NCBI RefSeq assembly: GCF_019703515.2 | Contig: NC_059368.1 | Coordinates: 34,498,735-34,562,734, forward strand | Origin: Myxocyprinus asiaticus | Lineage: Eukaryota; Chordata; Actinopteri; Cypriniformes; Catostomidae | DNA length: 64,000 bases | Direction of reading: 5' to 3' | Shown: in pieces, positions 1 through 12,075 of the stretch | Numbering within the stretch: the first letter of the stretch is position 1 | Layout: every line of letters begins with the position of its first letter | The notes under the pieces: model-generated | Told to the model about the DNA's origin: nothing | Seen by the model: the letters and a program-made list of their open reading frames with translations, nothing else | The model's database searches: none | Made by a program: the position numbers and the translations under genes

Positions 1-300
1 TGATTGTGTAGCCTAGTGAACCAAACTGAGAGACCATTTTGAAGGCTCAGGAAACCTTTGCAGGTGTTTTGAGTTGATTAGCTGATTGGCATGTCACCAT
101 ATTCTAATTTTTTGAGATAGTGAATTGGTGGATTTTTGTTAAATGTGAGCCAAAATCATCACAATTTAAAGAACCAAAGACTTAAACTACTTCAGCCTGT
201 GTGCACTGAATTTATTTAATACACGAGTTTCACAATTTGAGCTGAATTACTGAAATAAATGAACTTTTCCATGACATTCTAATTTATTGAGATGCACCTG
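1..300. mobile_element. Right end of a Tc1/mariner-type transposon (window starts inside it)
   Basis: The stretch ends in GAGATGCACCTG, which I recognise as the terminus of a fish Tc1/mariner family whose other end begins CAGGTGCATCTC. The motif ATTCTAATTT.TTGAGAT occurs twice in the same orientation, at 101-117 and 276-293. This is the inner/outer direct-repeat arrangement (IR/DR) that serves as paired transposase binding sites in Tc1-type elements such as Sleeping Beauty. No transposase is visible here; it would lie to the left of the window, or the copy is non-autonomous. The family assignment is from memory of the terminus. Confidence 0.55.
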
Positions 301-314
301 TGTGTATATATATA

Positions 315-1559
315 CACTATATTGCCAAAAGTATTCGCTCATCTGCCTTTAGACGCATATGAACTTAAGTGACATCCCATTCTTAATCCATAGGGTTTAA
401 TATGACGTCGGCCCACCCTTAGCAGCTATAACAGCTTCAACTCTTCTGGGAAGGCTTTCCACAAGGTTTAGGAGTGTGTTTATGGGAATTTTTGACCATT
501 CTTCCAGAAGCGCATTTGTGAGGTCAGACACTGATCTTGGATGAGAAGGCCTGGCTCGCAGTCTTCACTCTAATTCATCCCAAAGGTGCTCTATCGGGTT
601 GAGGTCAGGACTCTGTGCAGGCCAGTCAAGTTCTTCCACACCAAACTCGCTCATCCATGTCTTTATGGACCTTGCTTTGTGCACTGGTGTGCAGTCATGT
701 TGGAACAGGAAGGGGCCATCCCCAAACTGTTCCCACAAAGTTGGGAGCATGGAATTGTCCAAAATCTCTTGGTATGCTGAAGCATTCAGAGTTCCTTTCA
801 CTGGAACTAAGGGGCCAAGCTCAGCTCCTGAAAAACAACCCCACACCATAATCCCCCCTCCACCAAACTTCACAGTTGGCACAATGCAGTCAGACAAGTA
901 CCGTTCTCCTGGCAACCGCCAAACCCAGACTCGTCCATCAGATTGCCAGATGGAGAAGCATGATTCGTCACTCCAGAGAACACGTCTCCACTGCTCTAGA
1001 GTCCAGTGGCGGCGTGCTTTACACCAATGCATCCGATGCTTTGCATTGCACTTGGTGATGTATGGCTTGGATGCAGCTGCTCGGCCATGGAAACCCATTC
1101 CATGAAGCTCTCTACGCACTCTTCTTGAGCTAATCTGAAGGCCACATGAACTTTGGAGGTCTGTAGCGATTGACTCTGCAGAAAGTTGGTGACCTCTGCG
1201 CACTATGCGCCTCAGCATCCGCTGACCCCGCTCTGTCATTTTACGTGGCCTACCACTTCGTGGCTGAGTTGCTGTCATTCCCAATCGCTTCCACTTTGTT
1301 ATAATACCACTGACAGTTGACTGTGGAATATTTAGTAGCGAGGAAATTTCACGAATGGACTTGTTGTACAGGTGGCATCCTATCACAGTACTACGCTGGA
1401 ATTCACTGAGCTCCTGAGAGTGGCCCATTCTTTCACAAATGTTTGTAGAAGCAGTCTGCATGCCTAGGTGCTTCATTTTATACACCTGTGGCCATGGAAG
1501 TGATTGGAACACCTGAATTCAATTATTTGGATGGGTGAGCGAATACTTTTGGCAATATA

Positions 1560-1562
<3 letters not shown>
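315..1562 (-). mobile_element. Complete Tc1-like DNA transposon, 1248 bp
   Basis: Both ends are present as a near-perfect inverted repeat of about 27 bp: CACTATATTGCC... from 315, and its reverse complement ending at 1562. The element is flanked by TA on both sides (313-314 and 1563-1564), the expected Tc1/mariner TSD. It sits in a TA-rich tract that continues as a TA microsatellite to the right. A transposase frame occupies almost the whole interior on the minus strand. The length is typical of short-TIR Tc1 elements. Confidence 0.93.
397..1428 (-). pseudogene. Tc1 transposase (DD34E), intact except for one stop codon
   Basis: Cut-and-paste transposase of the Tc1 clade. Translation probably starts at the ATG at 1426-1428 (protein begins [11 protein letters not shown]); the open frame upstream of it is incidental. 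Visible parts are a paired-type helix-turn-helix region ([21 protein letters not shown]), an AT-hook-like GRPRK, then the DDE catalytic core: [15 protein letters not shown] and [14 protein letters not shown]. The spacing of 34 residues between the second Asp and the Glu is the DD34E signature. A TGA at 565-567 stops the frame right after the last catalytic residue. Reading on in the same frame gives 55 more sense codons to a TAA at 397-399, for a total of about 343 codons, the usual Tc1 length. The stop is one transition away from CGA. As it stands the protein lacks its C-terminal tail. Confidence 0.93.

Positions 1563-1602
<40 letters not shown>
1563..1602. repeat. TA microsatellite
   Basis: About 20 TA units directly adjoin the right end of the Tc1 element. 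Confidence 0.95.
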
Positions 1603-1606
<4 letters not shown>

Positions 1607-1818
1607 TTATTATTTTTATTTTTTTAATTGATGGAGCAGCTTCCGGTAGCGGCCACTAAGTGAATGGCGGCATAGTTCACTGCTGCTTCTGACAAGATAC
1701 TAAAAAAACCCACTAAATCTAGATTATTAAAACAAATATTTAAGAAATCGAAGGGTAATACGTGGGGCAATAATGGAAATGAGAGAAGAGCAGAAAATTA
1801 TTTTTTGAGGCAACTGGA

Positions 1819-2723
1819 ATGGATAATAAACAACAAAGCGCAACGCATGTGGTAGCTGCTAAGCAAGATGCTAATCATGAACAGACACAGATGGATAACA
1901 TGCAGACCGGCCTGGAATGAATATTGGAGGAAATCCAGAACTTCAGGAAAGAAAACACCCAACAACTGGAAGAAATAAAAATGTAGTTAAACAAGACAAA
2001 CCAACGGATCAGCAGCACAGAACACCGCATTGAGGAAACTGAAACGCGGATGCAGAACATGGAACAAGTGCTACAAACCTCACTGTAAAACAAACAAATT
2101 GATGAAGAAGGTTGATCACGAAGGGACAATATAAGAATATATAACGTACCAGAGGAAACTTAAGGAAGGGACATGACTGCCTTTGTCGAACAACTGCTGC
2201 GGGACAAATTGGACTTTGATCAGGATGCAGACTTATGTATTGAAAGAGCCCATCGTGCACTTACAGAGAAACCAAGTCAGAAAGAGAAACCCAGATCAAT
2301 AATAGTTAAGTTCCATAGATACAAAACAAAGAAGTGATTCGACAGGCCTGGAAGAAAAAAGATGTTCACTTAGACCAAAGGAAAATCTATTTTGACCATG
2401 ACTACCCCCCAGCAGTCTTACAGAAATGTAAAGAATATGCTGAGGTGAAGAAAGCGATGAAAGACGAACTAATTCGCTTTCAAACCCCATACCCAGCCAG
2501 AATGCGTGTATTCTACGAAGACGGAGCACAGCTGTATCATACTGCCAATGAAGCAACTCAAGACATGATACGGCGATGATTCAAGGTGGAAGAACTGCCG
2601 CAGCCTGAAACACTAGCGGATCAATTAGAACGCACCGCCTGGAAAACTGTTACACCGCAAAAGACCAGAGGTAGAACTAATGCAGAAAGCAATGGACGTC
2701 AGAGAACGCTTACAAGCATATAG
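1819..2723 (+). pseudogene. L1 ORF1 protein (RNA-binding chaperone), degraded
   Basis: In L1, ORF1p coats the element RNA and acts as a nucleic-acid chaperone in the retrotransposition particle. Reading from the ATG at 1819, the frame shows a glutamine/glutamate-rich coiled-coil-like N-terminal half. The RRM hallmark follows (RRDNIRIYNVPEET near 2115-2160), then the C-terminal domain hallmark (FQTPYPARMRVFYEDG near 2480-2525). Six in-frame stops lie before about 2335, and most look like single transitions. One frameshift near 2330 moves the rest into another frame. A further TGA lies at 2577-2579, before the final TAG at 2721-2723. The full-length product would have had about 300 residues. 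Confidence 0.85.
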
Positions 2724-3125
2724 AAGATAACACCTGATGATAATCGTAAGACAAAAGATATAAATGTGGATATGACTGGTAATAGCATGTTTATTTGAAA
2801 AAAGACTTTAATTAGATCTCCTGCCTTCTCTTTTTGATTAACCAAAACATACAAAGTCAGAAGTTTGAGACATTTAGCAAATGAAGATAGTGGACTGGAG
2901 GGCCCTGCTCATGATTCATAGAGAGGAGGCTTTCCCTCCAAAGCTAGATTACATCACTAGCAGGCTAACAGGATGCATAATTCTGAACCTATTATTGGAA
3001 GCACCAAAAGGTTGTTTTGTTCTTGTTTCTACTACTTGTTTGGTTTGTTTGGTTCATAACTTGTTCATAACAGGGAAATTGTTTATAATATGTTTTGAAT
3101 TTGCGTTCAATATGAACCAAACATA

Positions 3126-6100
3126 ATGAACACTGATGAGGTAAAGGTTGTTTCATATAATGTAAATGGTATAAAAAAAACAATCAAGTGTAGCAAAATA
3201 CTCTCCAAGATGAAAAAAGAAAATGCACATATTGTATACCTGTAAGAAAGCCATTTGAATAACATTGAACATGAAAAATTGAAACGAATGGGATTCACTC
3301 AAATTAGTTATTCTTCATACCAAACAGGACGTAAACGAGGAGTTATTATTTTAATCTCTAACAAGATAATTTTTGAAAAGACAAATGAATATTCAGATAA
3401 AGAAGATAGATTTATTTTGCTTCGAGGAACAATAGGAGGAGCTCCAATTACATTGCTAAATATTTATGTACCACCCAACAGTGATACAGCCTTCTTTAAG
3501 AGGGTATTCCAGATAATGTCCTCTGAAACGTAAGGCATGCTAATATGTGGAGGTGATTTAAATGTGCATTTACAGCCCAAACTTGATTGCTCAAATAGGA
3601 AAGGGACCGCTGTTAAACCAATATATAGGAAAATGAATGCATTAATGAAAAAGTAGGCCTGACTGATGTGTGGAGGGATCTTTATCCAAACACTAGAGAC
3701 TATACATACCTTTTATACTAGAATAGACTATTTATTTATGTTTAGCAGAGATAGAATCAAAGTTAATAAATGTGACATAGGAAGTATAGATATAAGTGAT
3801 CACTCTCCAATATATTTATCAGTGCAACTGGATAATAAACCTAAAAACAAACTGTGGAAATTAATAATAACTTACTAACTGACCGTACATTCGCATCACA
3901 TATAAGAGAAGAAATTAAGGCTTATTTAGAAAACAATGATAACGGTGAAGTCTCAAATGTAATATTATACGATGCTGCAAAGGCAGTATTGAGAGGTAAA
4001 ATAATAGCAATATCCTCTCAAGAAAAGAAAAATAGGCAAGAGAAATTTACAAAACTGCAAAACCGTCTAAAAGATTTAGAGAAAGAACATAAGCAAGACT
4101 AAATCCACAGATACTACTTGAAATAAAAAAATCGAGAAATGAAAATTAATATAATGTACACACAAGAAACAGAAAAAAAAGATGACATTTGCTAAACAAA
4201 GATACTACGAAAGTGGATCAAAATTCATGAAACTACTTGCCTGGAAATTTAAAAAACAAATGGCGGACTCTACAATTCATAAAATTGTAGACTCTAAAAC
4301 TAACATAATACAAACCAGACAAGAATGTATACAAAAAGTATTTGAGGATTATTATAAAAAATTACATTCTAAAGTACCAGGAGGAAAGACTAATTCCTTT
4401 TTGGACACATTAGACCTACCTACTTTAACTGATGATCAATAAGATGATATCCAAAATAACAGCGGAAGAAATAAAGACAGCTATTACTAAATTAAAAACA
4501 AACAAAACACCAGGTTCAGATTGATTTAATGGTGATGGTATAAAACATTCCAAAACGAATTGATCCCTATCCTAGTCCAAACCTTCAATTCAGTTCTACA
4601 ATAAGATAGAGGGAAGCTGTGATATCAATTATACCAAAAGAGGGTAAGGACAGATTAGACTGCGGATCATATAGACCATTATCAATACTAAATGTGGATT
4701 ATAGACTCTACACGTCAATCATGGCCAGAAGGTTGGAAGGCTTCTTACCAAATCTGTTACATAATGACCAAGCAGGATTTATTCATCAACGCCAAACACA
4801 GGATAACATTAGACGGACATTACATATTATGCATAATATTCAGAAATATAAATTAAAGGCAATGATTTTAAGCCTTGACCCTGAAAAAGCTTTTGACTCA
4901 AGCATTATACAACACCACGACAGCAAGAATTAAAATCAATGGCTCCCTGTCAGAGACATTTACTTTAGAGAGAGGGACTAGACAGGGATGCCCCTGGTCC
5001 CCTCTTCTTTTGCACTCTATTTAGAACCATTAATACAAAGTATTAGACAAGATGAAAAAAATTAAAGGTATTAATATCAAAGAGACGAAACATAAAATAG
5101 CATGCTATGCAGATGACATATTAATCTATCTGTCTGATCCAACTAACTCCTTGCCTCAACTTATGAGACAGCTTCAAAACTCAGGCCCTTTATCAGGTTA
5201 AAATTAAATATAGATAAAACATAAATGTTTGCATATAATTATAACCCACCAGATAAAATTAAAAAAATATTTATTTCTTGAAATGGCACACAAAAACATT
5301 AAAATATCTAGGAATTAACCTCAAAAAGAATATATTAGACATACGAGAGAAGAACTATGGGCCTCTCATTGGAAAAATTAGAGAAGACTTAGATGGAATC
5401 TAATACCTTTCTTCAAACTGAGCTCAAGAATAGAAGCAGTCAAAATGAATATTTTACCAAGATACTTATATTTGTTCCAAACACTTCCTGTGGAGATATC
5501 CCCGAAACAATTTGCAGAATGGGATAAGATACTATCATGATTTATATGGCAAGGGAAAAAACCCAGAGTACGATTTAAAACATTACAACTTTCTAAAGAT
5601 AAGGGTGGCTGGGCACTTCCTTCACTAAAAGATTACTACATAGCAGCACAGATTAGGACGGTGGTATTATGGTGTGACCCTCACTACAGTGCTCCATGGA
5701 AAACCATAAAAAGATATATTTCAAATAATGTCCCTACCCCAGCAATATTAGCGGACAATGAACTACTAACTTATATTGATGATATTAACAACCCCTGGAT
5801 GAAAACTACCTTAAGAGTATGGAAAACGATGATAAAAGAAAATGAGCTATCAAGACAGATTAAAACACTTAAATGGATAGCATATGACTCGGATTACCCC
5901 CCAAATAAAATGGATAATAGATTTAAAGTTTGGGCAAAAAGCAGAATCACCGCATATTGCACTATAATAGAATGGGTGGAATTTTAAGCTCTCAATAAAT
6001 AAATGAAAAATTTTCCCTTGAAAATGAAGACTTTTATAGGTACCTCCAGATAAGAAATTTTTATGACCAGGAATTAAAAGATATAATGAAGAGCACACTA

Positions 6101-6798
6101 AACCCATTGATAGAATTATTAATAAAAGCATATATATCTGGAGTAAAATATAAGATCATTACACAAATATATAAAATCCTCATGAATATGATGACAAATT
6201 CAACAACACATCTTAAGAAAAGATGGATAAAAGAAAGTGCAATGGAAATCACAGATGAGGAATGGACTACCATTTGGAAATTTCAATGGAGCTCTACTAA
6301 ATCATTGATATGGAGAGAATTTTGTTGGAAAAACATATGTTTCTTTAAAACACCACAACAAACAGCCAAATATAATAAAACCCTATCAAGATGTTGGAGA
6401 AACTGTGAATGTTTAGAGGCTCACCACTACCATATTTTCTGGCAATGCCCAAATGTTAAAAAATATTGGGAGGACATACAGATAGCCCTTGAGAATATTT
6501 TTAGAATAGACATCCTCCAACAAAGCAAAACACTTTATTTCGCTATTTGGGTCCCAATTTAATATCAGTAGACAAATATCTGATGGGCATACTGTTAGCA
6601 TCCAGTAAAAAAGCAATTACACGGAAATGGCTTCAACAAGAAAGACCAACTTTAAACGACTGGATTGATGTAACAGCAGAGATATATCTGATGGAAAAAA
6701 TTACTTTCTGTGTCAATTTTCAAAAAGATGTCTTCCTGGAAAAATGGCTTACATATGTATCACAAGTGAGAGATGATATTGTTTTTGTTAATGAATAA
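3126..6798 (+). pseudogene. L1 ORF2 protein (endonuclease and reverse transcriptase), degraded
   Basis: ORF2p nicks target DNA with an APE-type endonuclease and copies the RNA with its reverse transcriptase. The start ATG at 3126 gives MNTDEVKVVSYNVNGIKK, the usual APE beginning. The SDHSPIYL motif that closes the APE domain is at about 3795-3820. RT motifs are visible: SYRPLSILNVDYRLYTSIMA (4665-4725), LDPEKAFD (4875-4900), [14 protein letters not shown] (about 4975) and the catalytic YADD (5106-5117). A C-terminal cysteine/histidine knuckle (CWRNCE...HHYHIFWQCP) lies near 6390-6450. Damage includes a stop at 3243-3245 where the family has YLQES, many frameshifts, and an apparent internal deletion of roughly 100 bp just after KAFDS near 4905. 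Confidence 0.9.
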
Positions 6799-7077
6799 GT
6801 AGGGTTAGACTGTACGGTAACTATGGTAACTACACAGAATTGGGATAAAACATAATTTACCTTTTCAAATACAAGTTACATATATACATCTATATGGACA
6901 TAATGAACAATTCCCTGGATGTATATAGTTTTTTCTATATATGAAGCACTTTGAGATATCTCAACTTAATTTTATTTTACTTGGATTGTTAAATAATTGC
7001 AAACTGTAATACTATGATTGTACCTGACTGAAAGCCTCAATAAACAAATAATAAAAATGAAAAAAAGAAAGAAAGAA

Positions 7078-7090
7078 AATTGATGGAGCA
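7078..7090. repeat. Right copy of the 13-bp L1 target-site duplication
   Basis: It is identical to 1626-1638 and immediately follows the A-rich LINE tail. Confidence 0.9.
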
Positions 7091-9300
7091 ACATAATTTG
7101 CGTGAAAAGAAATAATAACGGAAGGTTGTTTCATTTAAAATTACGTTTTTTAAAAAAGGTGGTGAGGGAGCATTTTAGCCCACACTTGGGGTAAAAGGCC
7201 CCTTGTGGGTTTAAAGTGATATTGGGTAGATACCGGGGCAATAGTTATAGGGTACAATTTGTTAACTAATGCAAATAATTTTTGAGTAACAAATTAAGAT
7301 GATGCTTACTCAGAATAACCACATCAGAAATGGTCAACCATTTCCTGTTAATTTAAAACACATTTGGCATTTTATAACATATCAAGTATTCTATAAACAA
7401 ACTAATCTCTATTATGAATGGATGAGTCAATGTAAGCCCACTTTGAACATTTTTTCATAACAATTCAACCCCCCCCCCCCCCAAATAAACAAAAGAGATC
7501 AGTATTTTCTTGTCTTAAGAGAAACTATACAAAGTATTACCATCCACAATGTTGTCCACTACGTTATAATACAATATTATTAAAGCTGATGAAATTAACA
7601 ATACATAAATCAACAACCCTACCAGAAAACATATCCAAGCACTATAGCAAGTACAGTTTAACCAAACAGTTGAATTTACAGTTTAACATCCGTTAGGAGA
7701 ATGATGTCCTGCAGCTGCTGTCCTGAACTGCGACTGATTGAACCACCATAGCTTCCTCAGCCAACACTCATGCGACACAGCCGGACCTTATTTCTGAGCT
7801 TACAGACATGACGTAAACACGCAAGGACAAATGATGTATGCCTGTGATTTCATGCCAAATCCGACCTGATAGCTCAGAATAAAAATCATTATTGTAGGCT
7901 TAAAGCAGTGAATCGGAGAGAGACAAGAGTTGCTTTCACAGAAACCTTTCCAGAAAATTAACTGCAATTTTCATTTTAGAGGTCATGTGTGAATACAACC
8001 CGTTCGAAAATATCGGTAAATTTTGCACTGGCTATTTCCCTGAATGAGAAGTTGCAACATTCACTGAAAAGTTTAGTTTTAATGCTATGTGTGAACAGAG
8101 TCATAGGATTAATGGTTTGAGCACGTCCAAGGTCAGGACGTGCTGACGTAAGACGGAGATCATTCAGTTATACGTTGGACAGATAGTGAAATTATTTCAT
8201 TTAGTTGGATCCACGATATTGGACCATGTTGAAATGGAGATGGCGAACAAGTGCTCAAAGTGGAGAAAAAATTTAACGCCTCACCTCAAACTTTAGTCAC
8301 AATCTCCGTCTTTTCACCCAAAACTGCATCCATACATGCTTGGTCTGTTTCTTTTGAGACTTGGAACAGGGAAACAGCAACATCAACGGCAGCGCTCATC
8401 CATGTTTGTTTACATCTGTCATGTGTCTCAAAGAATGGGGGTGTGTGTTTCCACATGAGTTTGTGATTGAATCAACTTGACAGCCAGGAGTGATCCCTTT
8501 CTGTTGTTTAGTGTGTGTAGCCATTTACACAGTCGATAAGTGTGTGATACCTAGTATTTTTAGATTCTGTTTATATTTTAGTATAGGAGTGTATTAGTGT
8601 AATCAAACCTATATAGCACTTCTCTTCATCCGAGCAGATGAACAAATTTGTTCACTGATAAAATTAGTAACTACATCCCAGAGTTTAATGGCATTTTGGT
8701 GCTGATGTTTGAATGGTTGCAAAATGGGAAAAAAAAAAAAATGGAAACCGTTGCATCTGTAAATAGCAGATGTGAAACATTTACCAGTAAAGGCAATCCA
8801 ACAGTTTTACTACAATTTACCAGGTTGCATATGTGAAAGGGGCTAAGGACAGAGTATTGAACATGGATTTTATTTATGTTAATAATGAACTTTTGTTAAT
8901 TGGAACCAGAAAAAATAAAAAAATAAATAAATCCTACATAGTGCAGCTTTAAATAGCTTCAATATAGCTAGCTACTTTTTGTTAGTAGCTTTTAGTGTAC
9001 AGTAGTTTTAAGATTAGTTTGACTGTACTGTAGTTTAACTACTTTAAGTTATGAGTAGCTTGTAGCTTGGGAAGTCATTCAAAGTTGGGAAGTTTCAAAG
9101 TAGCAGTAGCAGTACTATATTATATGTGTAAAATATGTCCCTTTTAATAAATTATGCATATTACATGATACGGTTTGGAGCAGTGAGTTGTCATATATTT
9201 CTAGCATGGCATTTCAAGACCCTTTGCTGAAAGACAAGGGGTTCAAACAGCCAACACACACACAAACTCTTGCACACACACTCACACTGGCTAGGTTAAA
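7091..9300. other. No gene recognised; unresolved AT-rich DNA
   Basis: A run of 14 C lies at 7469-7482. Around 7935-8105 and 8690-8840 there are stretches with phrases such as 'tgtgtgaacagag' and 'tgtgaaaggggcta', which resemble ends of fish non-autonomous DNA elements, but I could not pair inverted repeats or TSDs. The stretch 8940-9120 is rich in repeats of 'agtagcttttagt' type. No open frame here looks like a protein family. Confidence 0.5.
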
Positions 9301-11206
9301 AAATCACTGACAGATATTCAAGCCCAACACAATGATCAATGTTGAGGGTGTGGATGAGGAGGTCAAATACACATTGATTTGCCGAAAGGCGTTCTGCATA
9401 TTTCTCTCACACCAGTACAGCTGCTGCAGTCTCCAAAAAATCATCACTCCTGTAGAAGGGAACACTGTTAACAGCTTCTCCAGTGATGACAGACAATGTG
9501 TCAAATCTGGGAAATTATTCAGAATCACATATGGGGAACACAAATGAGAAACTTCAGTTGTATATTGCCGAGCATTCATTCTGCAGTTCCACATTATAAA
9601 GAGTGAGTGCGTCCAATCAGACGTAAATCTTTACCAAATACCATCTCCATATATCAGAGTTGCACAAATGAGTCTGGTACCTCCTCACACATTATGAACA
9701 TTAGCAAGGTGAGATAGCTCATTGTCATTCGTGGAGAAGCCTTGCATCTCTCAAGCAGGAGAGTGACAATTACTATTCAGGAATGGAGAGATGGGTAAAG
9801 GTCTTGCAGAGGTGACACAGAGCAGATGGTTTTGCTCACTGGAGGATTCCAGTGCTCATTCTTAAGCATTCAAACGCTTCGTGTTGGTTTCCAAGAGAAC
9901 ATGCCCAAACAGCTGTAGAAGAGACACTTGACTTCACTGTTAAGTGCTTCACATACTGAGACATACTGTCTTTTTTCTTTTTTCTTTCAGTTTTTGGCCA
10001 GATAACTGTGCAAATCACGCTCTTAAGATCATTTTAGCACTACATTATGATGGAAAATATGTTGTGGAGATTCAGTAATATGTATGTGAGACTAACATTA
10101 TTCCAAGTGCTTTAAAACTCAGCCTCAGAGGGTTTTTTCTTTCTGTAGATTTTCTGAGTTTTCTGTAGATGTTTTCTATTTTTCATATGCTGTTTTTATT
10201 AGTGACCAATGCTTGTTCTTTCCTCTATTTCCTCATAAATCTGAAGACTATATTTCTCTTGATCCTTCTCTCCCAAGAGTGCAACATGTTCTCATAAAGC
10301 ATGGGTAACCTTCTGTAAATATATTTGTCTGATAAATCATTTACAATCTGTTTATGAATTATTAATTAATTAATTTTTTCTTGAGAGATGCATGTTTAAA
10401 AGATTAAAAAAGTGGATTTGTGGGGAAAACATGCTCAACCTAAGTTTAATGAAATCTACATAGTGTTGATCTTGAACTCTGGCGGAATATTGCATATGAG
10501 TGTAGCAGCATTAAGTTTAGATGTTCAACATAATTTGCATATTTTCAAAGCAGAGCAACACAGATACAAAAAGACAAGCCAGAACTGCAATTTCCACTCT
10601 GCATTTCCATAATTGGCTCAAAGTTGATAAATACAGTTTGCCATCATATTCTCAAAACCTCAGAATTAATATATATAATCACATTGCAACCATCTTTGCT
10701 TTTTGAGGATGTTTGGAACCATTAAATTTGGTACCTCTTCCTATTTGATCTTTTCTGTATTTTATTACTCCAATCAGTCACACAGATCCTCCAGAAACAT
10801 TCAGAACCCATCAAGCACAGAGCATGAATTCTTTATTAAGCCATTAAAACATTACTTCACAGCAGTTAAAATTATAGCAGGTTATGTTTGACTCAGTCCT
10901 GAATCTCTTGCTCTTGTAATTACACCAGAATCAACCAATTTGTGCCATAACGGGAGAAGCTAGAATGATGACTGCAGGATACTTTTTTCTCTTAAATGTT
11001 CTAGAGTTTTACTTGATCTGGAAAAGGTGAAGCAAATTTACTGTATACTTTTGTTGTTGTTGTTGTTGTTGTTAGGTGGGAGGTGCCCTAGAAATGGATG
11101 GAATCCCTCACTGCATACTGTAGCCCTCTACAACTACTGTAGATTGGTAACTGTAATATCACCCTAGAATGGCTGGGCTTAAATATAGAGCTCTTATATA
11201 AGTGAT
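9301..11206. other. No gene recognised
   Basis: Open frames overlap on both strands around 9304-9594 but show no motif, start context or codon pattern that I recognise. The remainder is AT-rich and stop-rich, with a TTG microsatellite at 11051-11073. Confidence 0.45.
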
Positions 11207-11333
11207 TAACCCTTAAACGCATACCTTGGGTCTTTAGAGACCCGGGACCTCATTCCATTCCCTGTACCTCATCCATCTACACCTCTTTAGTATTCCTCAA
11301 TAGAGTGAAAAAAAAAAAAAAAAAAAAAAAAAA

Positions 11334-11395
<62 letters not shown>

Positions 11396-11640
11396 GTTTA
11401 ACCCTTAATGTACTGTTGAGGTCCATTATGACCCCTTTTGAACTTTGCTGCTTTAAAAAAAAAAAAAAAACGGTTTCCTTCAGCTCAGTGGCATGAAATT
11501 TGGTGACTTTTCCTACATTTGCTATACATATATATATATATATACACACACAAACTGGGCTGGAATCTGGTGGTGTGGTGGTGTGACAAAAATACTCACA
11601 CTCTTACTGTTCGGGGTCAAATTTGATCCCACATAGGAAA
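11207..11640. other. Possible piggyBac-like non-autonomous element ends
   Basis: TTAACCCTTAAACGCATACC at 11206-11225 is followed by the dyad 'gggtctttagagaccc'. A second TTAACCCTTAATGTACTG-type start lies near 11399, and 'cggggtcaaatttgatccc' near 11610. TTAA followed by CCCTT is typical of piggyBac-type termini, and similar text occurs near 32398. No complementary right end was found, so this stays tentative. Confidence 0.25.
11308..11393. repeat. Poly-A run followed by TA microsatellite
   Basis: About 27 A residues run straight into about 29 TA units. The translated 'YIYIYI' frame over this stretch is an artefact of the repeat. Confidence 0.95.
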
Positions 11641-11641
11641 T

Positions 11642-11790
11642 GAATGGGGAGACGATAAAACCGAGCATTTTTTAATTTTTATTTGTCAAATAAAATCAAT
11701 AAATCAGCCACAATGCAGAACACACACACACATAAATGAAGTGGTGATACTATATCACATCCACAATGAGGAACGCACATGCACTCTCTC

Positions 11791-11867
<77 letters not shown>

Positions 11868-12004
11868 CACACACAGGAATGAATAGGTGACACTATAACA
11901 GAGGATTTTTTATGGAATTTGTCAAATAAAATCAGCCACAATGCAGAACACACACTGAAATGAAGTTGTGAGACCACAACACATCCACAATGGAGAAAAC
12001 ACAC
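11642..12004. repeat. Imperfect direct duplication flanking a compound TC/AC microsatellite
   Basis: About 120 bp (around 11642-11780) recurs at about 11880-12000: both contain 'atcagccacaatgcagaaca' and 'cacatccacaatg'. Between them lie a TC tract (11783-11834) and an AC tract (11834-11863). This fits a duplication event around the microsatellite. Confidence 0.75.
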
Positions 12005-12075
12005 ACAGGTTTTCACAACCTTCTGCCATGTGTGCGTGGATTCATAAACAAGACTATAGTTTATGATGATACTTA

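Larger units (their letters stand above)
1639..7077 (+). mobile_element. Full-length, decayed L1-type LINE with target-site duplication
   Basis: The 13-bp sequence AATTGATGGAGCA lies immediately before the element (1626-1638) and is repeated exactly after its A-rich tail (7078-7090). This is a clean TSD from target-primed reverse transcription. The element begins with a GC-richer 5' leader (gcttccggtagcggccac...). It carries ORF1 (1819-2723) and ORF2 (3126-6798), a 3' UTR, an AATAAA-like stretch and an A-rich end. The 5.4-kb length is consistent with a full-length fish L1. Both ORFs contain many stops and frameshifts, so this copy is dead. Confidence 0.93.

Noticed and set aside
9304..9594. 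96-residue minus-strand frame with an overlapping + strand frame
   Set aside because: No recognisable domain, splice signal or codon pattern. Could be an exon of an unknown gene but nothing supports it.
11277..11549. Open frame with YIYIYI and poly-F
   Set aside because: It is a translation of poly-A and TA microsatellite. Similar artefacts occur at 25710-25928, 35949-36230 and 48570-48801.
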